This document shows, in pieces, positions 1 through 10,929 of a stretch of DNA of 64,000 bases. Under the pieces are notes generated by a model. The model was given only the letters and a program-made list of their open reading frames with translations. It was not told where the DNA came from and did no database searches. The stretch comes from Stomoxys calcitrans. Its lineage: Eukaryota; Arthropoda; Insecta; Diptera; Muscidae. Numbering within the stretch: position 1 is the first letter of the stretch; every line of letters starts with the position of its first letter. A program made the position numbers and the translations under genes. Location: the NCBI RefSeq assembly GCF_963082655.1, contig NC_081554.1, positions 129,333,962 through 129,397,961 of the forward strand. Reading direction: 5' to 3'.

Positions 1-111
1 CATGGTGGGCTCCTAATAGCTCTCGTTATACTTCAAATACAATGGGAAAAATTTTCGAATTTTCACAAACACACATCTCTCTTTGAATCCCAAACACAAC
101 TATTAAAATAA

Positions 112-966
112 AACAAGTAAAAGCGTGCTGAGTTCGGCCGGGCCGAATCTTATATACCCTCCACCATGGAACGCATTTGTTGAGTTCTTTTCCGGGTGTC
201 TCTTTTTAGGCAAAAAAAGGAAAGGAAAGGATAGAAGAAAGAATTGCTATGCTATTGGAGCTATATCAAGTTATGATCCGATTCGGACCATAATGTAATG
301 AATGTTGGAGACCATAGCAGAAGTCATTGTATAAAATTTCAGCCAAATCGAATAAAAATTGCGCCTTTTAGGGGCTCAAAAAGTAAAATAAGAAGATCTT
401 TTTATGGGAGACTGTATTAGGTTATAGACCGATTCAGACTGTATTTGACACGTATTTGACCGTACAGTTGTTGGAAAACAAGTGCAAAATATCAGCCAAA
501 TCGGATAGGAATTGCTCCCTCTAGAGGCTCAAGAAGTTAATACCCCAGATTGGTTTATATGATAGCTATATCAGGATATGGACCGATTTCATCCATCCTT
601 AGCTCAGTTGTTGGAAATCATAATAAAACACATCATGCAAAATGTACGCTAAATCGGATAAAAATTGAGCCCTGTAGTGGCTCAAGTAGTCAAGATCCAA
701 TATCAAAACATGGACCGATAGTGCCCATTTACAATCCCAAACGATCTACACCTGTAAGAAGTATTTGAGCAAAATTTCAAGCGGCTAGCTTTACTCCTTC
801 GAAAGTTAGCGTGCTTTCGACAGACAGGCAGACGGACGGACAGATGGACGGACATGGCTAGATGTCCGTCTAAATGTCATGACGATCAAGAATATATATA
901 CTTTCAAGAATATATATATTTTCAGGAGTTACAAACAGAATGACGAAATATGTTTACCCTCATCCA
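112..966 (-). mobile_element. HINE-B1, INE-1/DINE-1-like non-autonomous Helentron
   Basis: A family-B element lying in reverse. Its 3' end (AACAAGTAAAAGCGTGC on this strand, then the GTTCGGCCGGGCCGAA hairpin) is at 112-155, followed by the subterminal repeat ATACCCTCCACCATGG. A few ~150-bp units follow, then the GACGGACGGACA stretch near 830-855 and the head with AAGAATATATATACTTT. The 5' tip is degraded: it ends in TTTACCCTCATCC without the usual GGTGGAGGGTAT. Elements of this kind encode nothing and depend on an autonomous Helentron's Rep/helicase (known for HINEs). Open frames across the units are by-products of the repeat. Confidence 0.85.
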
Positions 967-1118
967 AAACAAAAAAAAAAAAACAAGTAAAAAGGCGTTA
1001 AGTTCGGCCGGGCCGAACTTTGGATACCCACCACCTCAGGTATATATGTAAACCATCTTTCATCAAAAATTCGGTGAAAATTTCATACCTTATGTCCCAT
1101 ATCAGTTATATCAAAATA

Positions 1119-1354
1119 TTGGGTTGCCCGAAAAGTAATTGCGGATTTTTTAAAAGAGAGTAAATGCATTTTTAATAAAACTTAGAATGAACTTTAATCA
1201 AATATACTTTTTTTGCACTTTTTTTCTAAAGCAAGCTAAAAGTAACAGCTGATAACTGACAAAAGAAAGAATGCAATTACAGAGTCACAAGCTGTGAAAA
1301 AATTTGTCAACGCCGACTAATAAAAAATCCGCAAATACTTTTTGGGCAACCCAA
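1119..1354. mobile_element. Mariner-type MITE, copy 1, nested in HINE-A1
   Basis: A 236-bp element with ~30-bp terminal inverted repeats, TTGGGTTGCCCGAAAAGTAA at the left and its complement at the right (TACTTTTTGGGCAACCCAA). It is flanked by TA on both sides (1117-1118 and 1355-1356), the target duplication of Tc1/mariner transposases. Sequences outside it read AAAATA and GTTCCGATTT. Other family-A copies, such as the one near 54850, have AAAATATGTTCCGATTT there, an empty site. It has no coding capacity and must have been moved by a mariner transposase in trans. Confidence 0.92.
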
Positions 1355-1499
1355 TAGTTCCGATTTTGGCCAAATACTAATAAGTACAGTAGCTATATCT
1401 AAAAACAAACCGATCTGAAAAATATACGACACGGATGTCGAAAAGCCTAACATAAGTCACTGTGCCAAATTTCAGTAAAATCGGATTATAAATGCGCCT

Positions 1500-3080
1500 T
1501 TAATGGGGCCAAGATTTTAAATCGAGATATCGATCTACATGGCAGCTATGTCCAAATCTGGACCGATCTGGGCCAAGTTGCATAAAAATATCGAAGAGCC
1601 TAGCACAAAGCACTGTTCCAAATTTCGTCGAAATCGGACAATAAATGCTTCTTTTATGGCCCCAAAACCTAAACCTATATATCGGTATATATGGCAGCTA
1701 TATCCAAATCTAGACCGATCTGTGCGATATTGCAGAAGTATGTCAAGGGGCTTAACTTAACACACTGTCCCAAATTTCGGCGACATCGGACAATAAATGA
1801 GTTATTGATGGGCCCAAAACCTTAAATCAAGAAATCGGTCTATATGGCAGCTATATCCAAATCTGTACCGATCTTAGCTAAATTGAAGAAGGATATTAAA
1901 GGACCTAACACAACTCACTGTCCCAAATTTCAGCAAAATCGGATAATAAATTTGGCTTTTATGGGCCTTAGACCCTAAATCGGAGTATCGGTCTATATGG
2001 CAGCTATATGCAAATCTGGTGCGATCTGGGCCAAATTGACGAAGGAAGTCGAAGGGCCTAACACAACTCACTGTCCCAAATTTCAGCAAAATCGGATAAT
2101 AAATTTGGCTTTTATGGGCCTTAGACCCTAAATCGGAGGATCGGTCTATATGGCAGCTATATCCAAATCTTGATCGAAATGAGCCAAATTGAAGAAGGAA
2201 GTCGAATGGCCTAACACATCTCACTGTCCCAAATTTCAGCAAAATCGAATAGTAAATGTGGCTTTTATGAGCCTAAGACCCTAAATCGGAGGATCGGTCT
2301 ATATGGCAGCTATATCAAAATCTGAACCGATCAGGGCCAAATTGAAAGAAAATGTCGAAGGGTCTAAGACAACTCACTATCTCAAATTTCAGCGATAACG
2401 GACAATAAATGCGCCTTTTATGGTCCCAAAACCTAAAGCCGAGAGATCGGTCCATATGGCAGCTATATCCAAATCTGAACCGCTCTGGGCCAAATTGACG
2501 AAGGAAGTCGAAGGGCCTAACACAACCCACTGTCCCAAATTTCAGCAAAATCGGATAATAAATGTGGCTTTTATGGGCCTAACACCATAAATCGGAGGAT
2601 CGGTCTATATGGCAGCTATATCCAAATCTGGACCGATCTGGGCCAAATTAATGAAGGAAGTCGAAGGGTAAAACACAACCCACAGTCCCGAATTTCATCA
2701 AATTCGGATAATAAATGTGGCTTTTGTGGCCCTATAACCCTAAATAGGAGGATCGGTCTATATGGCAGCTATATCTAAATCTGAACAGATCTGGGCCAAA
2801 TTAACGAAGAAAGTCGAAGGGCCCAACACAATTCACTGTCCCAAATTTAAGTGAAATCGGATAATAAATGTGGCTTTTATGGGCCTTAGACCCTAAATCG
2901 GAGGATCGGTCTATATGGCAGCTATATGCAAATCTGGTGCGATCTGGGCCAAATTGACGAAGGAAGTCGAAGGGCCTGACACAACTCACTGTCCAAAATT
3001 TCAGCAAAATCGGATAATAAATGTGGCTTTTATGGGCCTAAGACCCTAAATCGGCGGATCGGTCTATATGGGGGGTATAT
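1500..3080. repeat. Family-A tandem array, ~152-bp units
   Basis: The box CGGTCTATATGGCAGCTATA recurs near 1836, 1988, 2139, 2293, 2446 (variant), 2599, 2753 and 2902, a spacing of 149-154 bp. Each unit reads: dyad box, GGGCCAAATTGACGAAGG, CCTAACACAACTCACTGTCC, CAAATTTCAGCAAAATCGG, ATAATAAATGTGGCTTTTAT, GGGCCTAAGACCCTAAATCG. Units at the 5' side of the element are more alike than those near the hairpin end, suggesting local amplification. Confidence 0.9.
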
Positions 3081-3343
3081 CAAGATATAGTCCGATATAG
3101 CCGAATTTTGAACTTAACATGCTTATGGATAAAAAAAGATCTGTGCAAAATTTAAGCTCAATATCTTAATTTTTAAAGACTTTAGCGTGATTTCAACAGA
3201 CAGACGGACGGACATGTCTAGATCGTCTTAAATTTTTACGCTGATCAAGAATACATATACTTTATAGGGTCGGAAATGGATATTTCGACGTGTTGCAAAC
3301 GGAATGACAAAATGAATGTACCCCCATCCTTCGGTGGTGGGTA

Positions 3344-3524
<181 letters not shown>

Positions 3525-3584
3525 AAAAATAACCGTTAATTTCAAATTTCGTGAGTTACGAATGTTCGATTTTCACATTTGTAT

Positions 3585-4805
3585 ACCATTTCTGTGGTAC
3601 AGAAATGGTATTATAACTTAGGGTATTATTACTTAGGTATTATAACTTAGTGCATTTGTTTGTAACACCCAGAAGGAAGAGAAATAGACTGACAAGAATA
3701 CCAATCGACTCAGAATCACTTTCTGATTCGATTTGACTACGTCTGTCTGTCCATGTTAATTTGTGTACAAAGTACAAGTCCGATTCGTCCGATCGCCTTA
3801 AAACTTTTATACAGGCATGTTTTTCGGCCTAGAGACGAAGTCTACAGATATTAGAAAAAATCCGTTCAGATTTGGATATACCTCTCATACATATGTTCAT
3901 CCGATTTGTAATAATAATGCAATAAATTTAGCATGAATGATTTTCTCTTGACTGTCGACATTACAGGTGATTTCCATAGAACTCGGTCCAGATATAGCTG
4001 TCCTATATGTATATCGCCCGATTTTAACTTCTAGAGTCACAGCAAGCGCATTTATTGACCAATCTTGACATAATTTTGTGCAACGCTTTCCTAGACAACT
4101 ACTACAATATGTAGAAGTTTACCTGAAATCGGTTCAGATTTAGATATAGCTCCCACATGTATGTTTTTAGGATTCTGAGTAATTTGCAATAATGTTGTCA
4201 TTTGTCACGAGATATTTTCTTATGATTGCTAATATATTGGTGAATTTCATAAAAATCGGTTCAGATTCAGATATAGCTGCCCTACATGTATATCGCCCGA
4301 TTTTCAGTCCTAGAACCACTGCAAGCGCATTTATTGTCCAATCTAGCCAAAATTTTGTAAAACGGTTTCTTAGATAACTACCACAATATCTGAGAAGTTT
4401 GGTCAAAGTCGTTTCAGATTTAGATATAGCTCACATATATCTGTTAGTCCGATTTTGAGAAATATTGCAATAAAGTGCTCATTTGTTAACCGATTCTCCA
4501 GAAATTTGGCAGGAGTGATTTTTTTATGACTCTTGATGTTATTGGTGAATTTCATAGAGATGGGTCCAGATTCAAATATAGCTGTCCTATAAATATATCG
4601 CCTGATTTTCACTCCTAGAGTCACAGCATGCGCATTTATTGACCAATCTTGCCAAAATTTTGTACAACGCTTTCCTAGAACTACACAATATCTAAGTAGG
4701 TTGCTCGAAATCGGTTCAGAATTAGATATAGCTCCCACATTGTACTTAAAGGGTAGGTGTAGGGTATTATATAGTCGGTACCGTCCGACTTTTTCCCCTC
4801 CAATT
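3585..4805 (+). mobile_element. HINE-C1, family-C element
   Basis: Forward family-C element. The 5' side has TATACCATTTCTGTGGTACAG, a partly duplicated TTATAACTTAG, the GTTTGTAACACCCAGAAGG head and a short CGTCTGTCTGTCCATG stretch. The array repeats CGCATTTATTGACCAATCTT near 4047, 4328 and 4632 (281 and 304 bp), with two dissimilar half units per period. The 3' end has GTGTAGGGTATTATA and the hairpin AGTCGGTACCGTCCGACT near 4773. Family C shares the overall layout of families A and B but little sequence. Confidence 0.75.
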
Positions 4806-5568
4806 TTGTATATATATAAGATTGGTGATGGCAAAAAATATATTTTACACCTTTTTGTATTATCATGATTCGCGCAGCCGCCACATGTACTCTCATGGCG
4901 TGGCACTTGCAGAATATGCATTGATCTTCTTTCTTTGTACGTGGACAGGATGTTGAAATATGTTATTTGTCCTTTTATCGGATTGAAGCTAATTCTAGCC
5001 TTCCTCTCAAGTCTATATGGGATAATTGCAAAGATTTACTATTCCCTTCGATAACTTCATCACACCTCGACCCACAGTTTTGTTTTTTTTTAAGGTTTAT
5101 GGTTAATTTGTTTTGTTCACATGAAGAATAACATTTCGTCTAAACTTTCAAAAAAAATGTCTCCATATAATTTTGAAAAATTTTTACACCTTAATTTTTA
5201 ATGTGCGATTTCGATAAAACACTTTTTTGTCTGGAAAATTTAATTTCTTACAGGAATTAAAGCAAATCCTTAACATTGTATTATACAAAATATATAGAAA
5301 TACAACAGCAATGGAATCAAGGGGTGGAGGGAAGAAGTGGTAATCAGCAAATTTTTCATAGTTAATTTAATTTATAGCAACATTTTTATGGTTGACTTTA
5401 TTGCATAATAAAATATAATTTACGGCGCCATTGAGACTGTGGATAAGGACATTTATAATGTTGCAAACGCACACACACACAAAATCACGCATTCAGATAT
5501 GCAAAAATTTCCCCTCGCATACACAAAAAATGACAGCTACATTTTGCTCATTCTCACAACAAACACAA
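4806..5568. other. Low-repeat stretch, no gene seen
   Basis: AT-rich DNA with no coding pattern and none of the repeat families of the neighbourhood. It has a short (CA)n tract near 5469-5480. I see no function. Confidence 0.5.
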
Positions 5569-6908
5569 AACAAATAAAAGCGTGCTAAGTTCGGCCGGGC
5601 CGAATCTTATATACCCTCCACCATGGATCGCATTTGTCGAGTTCTTTTCCCGGCATCTCTTCTTAGGCAAAAAAAAGGATATAAGAAAAGATTTGCTCTG
5701 CTATTAGAGCGATATGAAGATATGGTCCGGTTTGGACCACAATTAAATTATATGTTGGAGACCTGTGTAAAATGTCAGCCAATTCGAATAAGAATTGCGC
5801 CCTTTGTGGGCTCAAGAAATAAAATAGAGAGATCGATTTATATGGGAGCTGTATCGGCCTATAGACCGATTCAGACCATAATAAACACGTATGTTAATGG
5901 TCATGAGAGAATCCGTCGTACAAAATTTCAGGCAAATCGGATAATAAATGCGACCTCTAGAGGCTCAAGAAGTCAAGATCCCAGATCGGTTTATATGGCA
6001 GCTATATCAGGTTATGAACCGACTTGTACTTTATTTGACATAGTTGTTGAAAGTAATAATAAAAAACGTCTTACGAAATTTCAGCCAAATCGGATAGAAA
6101 TTGAGCCCTCCAAAAGCTCAAGAAGTCCCCAGATCTGTTTATATGACAGCTATATCAGGTTATGAACCGATTTGAACCATATTTGGCACAGTTGTTGGAT
6201 ATCATAACAAAATACTACGTGCCAAAATTCATTCCAATCGGATAAGAATTGCGCACTCTAGAGGCTCAAGAAGTCAAGACCCAAGATCGGTTTATATGAC
6301 AGCTATATAAGATTATGGACCGATTTGAACCATACTTGGCAAATTTGTTGGATATCGTAACAAAACACGTCCTGCAAAATTTCACTCCAATCGGATAAGA
6401 GTTGCGCACTCTAGAGGCTCAAGAAGTCAAGACCCCTGATCGGTTTATATGGCAGCTATATCAGGTTATAAACCGATTTGAACCATATTTGGCACAGTTG
6501 TTGGGTATCATAACAAAACACGTCGTGCAAAATTTCATCCCAATCGGATAAGAATTGCGCACTCTAGAGGCTCAAGAAGTCAAGACCCAAGATCGGTTTA
6601 TATGGCAGCTATATCAAAACATGGACCGATATGGCCCATTTACAATACCAACTGACCTACACTAATAAAAAGTATTCGTGCAAAATTTCAAGCGGCAAGC
6701 TTTACTCCTTCGAAAGTTAGCGTGCTTTCGACAGACAGACGGACGGACGGACGGACGGACAGACGGACGGACATGGCTAGATCGACATAAAATGTCACGA
6801 CGATCAAGAATATATATACTTTATGGGGTCTCAGACGAATATTTCGAGTAGTTACAATCAGAATGACGAAATTAGTATACCCCCCATCTTATGGTGGAGG
6901 GTATAAAA
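5569..6908 (-). mobile_element. HINE-B2, complete family-B element
   Basis: A good reference copy for family B, 1.34 kb in reverse. The hairpin end is at 5569-5610, and ATACCCTCCACCATGG at 5611 pairs with CTTATGGTGGAGGGTAT at 6888-6904. About six units of ~150 bp follow (box AGATCGGTTTATATG near 5982, 6131, 6284, 6438 and 6591). Then come GAAAGTTAGCGTGCTTTCGA (itself an imperfect inverted repeat), the GACGGACGGACG tract at 6730-6770, and the head with AAGAATATATATACTTTATG. Long open frames through the array are repeat artefacts. Confidence 0.92.
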
Positions 6909-7320
6909 AAGACATTAAACATTTGCATTTGTGTTTGTGTTTGTGATATAAATTGTAGAAAGTTATGAATGGCACACCATCCTGCAAGTACAATGTGTAG
7001 GAAAAAGCCAAAAATAAATGGTGCTTTCATAGGCAATGAATATTCCATTTTATTGGTTACTGTTTTTGGATATTCGTGACAAATAGGCAGGATATATAGA
7101 TATTCAAATCACTTTGAAAAGTTCTGGGGGTTAAACTTCGTTGGGGTAAATGCATGTTACATAAATGCAGTGATTTCTTTTTTTATTTATTTATTGAAAT
7201 AAATTCAACAGTAGGTAAATAAGAATATAGCATTCTGTAGCTTCCAGGTAGGATTCCGTCGATATTAGTGTTGCGACACACAAACCGAAAATTTAATTTG
7301 GAATAGTTTTACCCATTATT
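6909..7320. other. Low-repeat stretch, no gene seen
   Basis: About 410 bp of AT-rich sequence between two oppositely oriented HINEs. Includes a short TTTGTGTTTGTGTTTGTG tract near 6930. No coding or RNA-gene pattern recognised. Confidence 0.5.
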
Positions 7321-8767
7321 TTTATACCCACCACCGAAGGATGGGGGTATATTCATTTTGTCATTCCGTTTGTTGAATCCGTCTGTTGAAATCACGCTAC
7401 AGTCTTTAAAAATAGAGATATTGAGCTGAAATTTTGCACAGGTTCTTTTTTTGTCCATAAGCAGGTTAAGTTGGAAGATGGGCAATATCGGACTATATCT
7501 TCATATAGCCCCCATATAGACCGATCCGCCGATTTAGGGTCTTAGGCCCATAAAAGCCACATTTATTATTCGATTTTGCTGAAATTTGGTACAGTCAGTT
7601 GTGTTAGGTCCCTCAATATCCTTCGTCAATTTGGTTCAGATCGGTCCAGATTTGGATATAGCTGCCATATAGACCAATCCTCCGATTTAGGGTCTTAGGC
7701 CCATAAAAGCCAAATTTATTATCTTATTTTGCTGAAATTCGGAACAGTGAGTTGTGTTAGGCCCTTCGACATCCTTCGTCAATTTGGCTCAGATCGGTGC
7801 AGATTTGGATATAGCTGCCATATAGACCGATCCTCCGATTTAGGGTCTTAGGCCCATAAAAGCCACATTTATTATCCGATTTTGCTGAAATTTGGGACTG
7901 TGAGTTGTGTTAGGCCCTTCGATACCCTTCTCCAATTTGGCTCTGATCGGTTCAGATTTGGATATAGCTGCCATATAGACCGATCCTCCGATTTAGGGTC
8001 TTAGGCCCATAAAAGCCACATTTATTATCCGATTTTGCTGAAATTTGGGACAGTAAATTGTGTTAGGCCCTTTGATATCCCTCATCATTTGGTGCAGATC
8101 GGACAAATTTTGGATATTGCTGCCATATAGACCGATCTCCCATAAAATGCTCATTTATTGTCCGATGTCGCCGAAATTTGGAACAGTGAGTTAGGTTAAG
8201 CCCTTCGACTTCCTTCTGCAATATGGCCCAGATCAGTCCAGATTTGAATATAGCTGCCATATAGACCGATCTCTCAATATAAGGTTTTGGGTCCATAAAA
8301 GGCGCAATTATTGTCCGATTTCGCCGAAATTTGGGACAGTGAGTTGAGTTAGGCCCTTCGACATTTTTCTGAAACTTGGGCTAAATCGGTTCAGATTTGG
8401 ATATAGCTGCCATATAGACCGATATCTCGATTTAAAGTTTTGGCCCCATAAAAGGCTCATTTATAATCCGATTTCACTGAAATTTGACACAGTGGCTTAT
8501 GTTAGGCTTTTCGAAATCCGTGTCGTATGAAACTCAGATCGGTTTATTTTTAGATAAAGCTACTTAAAAGAACAATATGTTGTTATACACAATGACTTGT
8601 ATATACAAGTATTTGGTCCAAATCGGAACATATTTTGATATAACTGCTATGGGACAAAAGGTATACAATTTTCACCGGATTTTGAAGAAAGGTGGTTTAC
8701 GTTTATTCCCGAGCTGGTGGGTATCCAAAGTTCGGCCCGGCCGAACTTAAGGCCTTTTTACTTGTTT
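7321..8767 (+). mobile_element. HINE-A2, complete family-A element
   Basis: Forward family-A element of ~1.45 kb. The 5' tip TTTATACCCACCACCGAAGG is at 7321, but the usual CATAAAGTATATATATTCTT head and the CCGT tract are missing: the sequence jumps from TTCCGTTTGTTGAATCCGTC to GTTGAAATCACGCTACAG, an internal deletion. An array of ~152-bp units spans 7500-8560. The 3' end has GAGCTGGTGGGTATCC, hairpin GTTCGGCCCGGCCGAAC at 8730-8746 and AAGGCCTTTTTACTTGTTT. Confidence 0.92.
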
Positions 8768-8932
8768 CATTTCATTTGCAACATTTCGAAATATCAATAT
8801 GGGAACCTTTAATGTATATATATTCATGATGGTCGTAAAAATCTAAGACGATATAGCCATGTACGACCGACGGATTGTCTTTAAAAATAGAGATATTGGG
8901 CTGAAAATTTGCACAAATATTTTTTTGTCCTT
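8768..8932 (+). mobile_element. HINE-A3, 5' head fragment
   Basis: Directly behind HINE-A2 lies a second family-A head: GCAACATTTCGAAATATC, then ATGTATATATATTCATGATGG, AAAAATCTAAGACGATATAG and TTTAAAAATAGAGATATTGG. It lacks both tip and array. It is either a truncated tandem neighbour or the head lost from HINE-A2 and displaced. Confidence 0.7.
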
Positions 8933-9653
8933 GGTTAGGTTAAGTATAAGAGGCAGTCTGCCATCAGACTCACTTTAACGTTTTCGTCCATTGGTATACC
9001 ACAGGAACAGCAGAAGGAAGATGCCTTCAAGTGCCTACCGTTGAGCCAGGTTTTGTTCTGATCCTTTCTCAGTTTGCCATTGTATTATCTTTGCTCAGTC
9101 TTAAGCCCGAAACAGAATGAGCTTGTTGAGCGTCGTGTTGCCAAAATGCAGCTCTGCACACAAATCCAAATCACGTAAGTAGTGTTTTTAGTCGTCAAAG
9201 ATAAAAATTGTTTAGTTTTTGCGAGTTGATACTTTGACAATTGCTTGGAAAGTTGCATTTTTCAAAGGGACGTTCCTCAAAGCGATCATTCTGCTTAGGC
9301 CTTTACAGACGTCCCAATTGTGTGGTGACCCTATGAAAGTTCACCCTGTTAAAGAGTTCAGCAGCGCTTCCTTAGACCAACCAGTTCTGCGGTCCACCAT
9401 GGCGGTTGCAGTTTGCTTCTTGGGTTGGCATTCGCGAACCTTCGCGATCCGCTTCACCATTATGTCTATGTCCTCCGCAGATCCACTTTCTTTTCCGGCC
9501 TAGAAGGTATAATCGTGCAGAATGTGTGCCGAAATTTAAGCAAATCTGCCTTTATTCTGTTTAGCCGAGTGAATACTACTGTAGTATTTTCTCCAAGGCT
9601 GAAACTAATATAGTGATCATACGATGATCAGAAAAGCTGTGGTCATCCATCAC

Positions 9654-10118
9654 TTACCAGTCGCACATTCTTGCCCTTATATCTTCCGATACAAAGGTAA
9701 TATCTAGTACCTCCTGCATGTTCCAGGTAAAGAAGGTCGGTTTATCCCCTTTGTTACAAATCACCAGATTGCAACTTAAAATATATTGGATAATCAGCTC
9801 ACGCATTTCGTTGACATCCGAACTTCCCCCATATCCGGTGATGTGCATTAGTGTCTCTTCCCACAATTAGGCTTTTTTTATGCAGAATATGCCATATATG
9901 TGTAGAGAAGCCAACCAGTAATGAGACTTATTAATTTCAAGGCTGGTAAATACTGAATCTTCAATGCCCAGCGACGGAAGAAGAAAAAAATTTAAACTAT
10001 TTTTTTTTAAATTCCAGGCTCTGTTTCTCCCTTGAGTAGTTTTATCTATGAATTTTTGGTCCACGAACCACTCCTCCACACAACCATGGTTCCTTGATAA
10101 CAAAAACTTCAAATCCAC
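9654..10118 (-). pseudogene. LINE endonuclease domain, broken
   Basis: Two adjacent reading frames together cover most of an exonuclease-endonuclease-phosphatase-type domain that would nick target DNA for target-primed reverse transcription. The upstream piece (9867-10118) contains NKSHYWLASLHIYG after the region where EPW normally sits (here NHGCVEEW). The downstream piece (9654-9866) contains GSSDVNEMRELIIQYILSC, NKGDKPTFFTWN and EVLDITFVSEDI, the block between the NAHH-like motif and the C-terminal SDH motif. The join near 9866 is a frame break, so no active enzyme is made. Confidence 0.75.
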
Positions 10119-10124
10119 CTGCTA

Positions 10125-10660
10125 TTAGAAGAATTTTTTAAGTCTGCAACAGCCAGACATTGCATGTCTCCGATCGCCATCAGCATCATGTACCAACCAT
10201 TCAGTCGGTTGTTGAAATATTAGGATTGCAGTCCCGAAGTCTCCTAAGTATGGTTTCACGATTTGAGGGAATCCTTGGTATCCATGTATATGCCATTGGT
10301 TGATAGTTTCACGATTTGAGGGAATCCTTGGTATCCATGTGTATGCCATTGGTTGAGAAGGCATATCTTCCTTCTTAACTAAATCCAGTGCAGCTCCTGG
10401 CCAGATCTCACCAATTTGATTCAGTGCGCAACGATACATGTCAATTAAGCGTTGAACCCCGAAAGCAATTAGCTAATACCCGTCACAAACAGGAGAAGGC
10501 GCAGGCAATTCTGGAGGGACGTCGGAATAAGCAGATGACAGCTCGTTAAATACCCCACTCCAATTGTTCCTACATATACAACCTTGTTCTTTCCCCATGG
10601 CGACAACTACCATTACCAAGCTGCCTCGAGCGACATAAGCTAAGGTAATTGGTCCCATAT
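10125..10660 (-). pseudogene. LINE ORF1 C-terminal region, broken
   Basis: Reading in reverse, MYRCALNQIGEIWPGAALD then LVKKEDMPSQPMAYTWIPR matches the paralogue at 53417-53647 (ALEKIVEVWPRAALDLVKKE). This segment is typical of the end of ORF1 (nucleic-acid chaperone/gag-like protein) in this LINE family. A 54-57-bp internal direct repeat (MAYTWIPRIPSNRETINQW followed by a second, similar piece, ~10250-10350) is unique to this copy. Reading continues weakly upstream to ~10660. Confidence 0.55.
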
Positions 10661-10688
10661 TACTATTTTTATATCCTACACCACCACT

Positions 10689-10766
10689 TGAATCGAGCTG
10701 CACTCATTGAAAGAAAGTGAGAAGTTTGGCCCCGTTCCTTATTGCAATGTTTATGGGTAAATTCGC
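10689..10766 (+). mobile_element. SINE tail fragment
   Basis: GAATCGAGCTGCACTCATTG, GTGAGAAGTTTGGCCCCGTT and CAATGTTTATGGGTAAATTC match the 3' part of the tRNA-derived SINE complete at 24368-24674. The tRNA-like head is missing. Confidence 0.65.
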
Positions 10767-10929
10767 AATTAGCACCACCACTGTCGTACAGGGTTTTATA
10801 ACTTTGTTTGCAACGCTATGAAGGAGAAGAGCTAGACTCATCGAATAGTTAAACGTGAGTGTAATATGCTCTTTACGAATGGTGAACTTTATGGAACGTA
10901 ATATTTCCAAATGCAAACACAAATAATTT

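Larger units (their letters stand above)
8935..10690 (-). mobile_element. Non-LTR retrotransposon LINE-1x, copy 1 (dead)
   Basis: A decayed non-LTR element in reverse. From its 5' side it holds the end of ORF1 (10125-10660), an apurinic-type endonuclease (9654-10118) and the pre-RT linker (~9210-9500); RT and RNase H are missing. The same element is present, longer, at 50000-54420, and the two match closely, for example around CCAACCAGTTCTG(C/G)GGTCCACC. The outermost 8935-9200 begins with GGTTAGGTTAAGTATAAGAG and may belong to another repeat. Clade not resolved; organisation suggests the R1/LOA/I group. Confidence 0.75.

Noticed and set aside
1874..3007. Several reverse-strand frames of 68-122 codons with repeated Cys-Val-Arg-Pro-Phe-Asp peptides
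   Set aside because: They are translations of the ~152-bp HINE-A units, the peptide repeating once per unit. No start context, no domain.
1500..3080. CRISPR-like regularly spaced repeats
   Set aside because: Unit similarity extends over the whole ~152 bp, there are no unique spacers, and the context is a eukaryotic transposon.
5623..6165. 180-codon frame beginning at the ATG of CACCATGGATCGC
   Set aside because: Runs from the HINE-B 3' end into its array. The same frame appears at every family-B end (12992, 30855, 42039) because the terminus contains CACCATGG. Repeat artefact, not a gene.
7321..8767. HINEs as autonomous transposons of the cut-and-paste type because of their inverted subterminal repeats
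   Set aside because: Inverted repeats are internal, there are no target-site duplications, and the 3' hairpin plus CTTGTT end and the INE-1-like head fit Helentron-associated elements much better.
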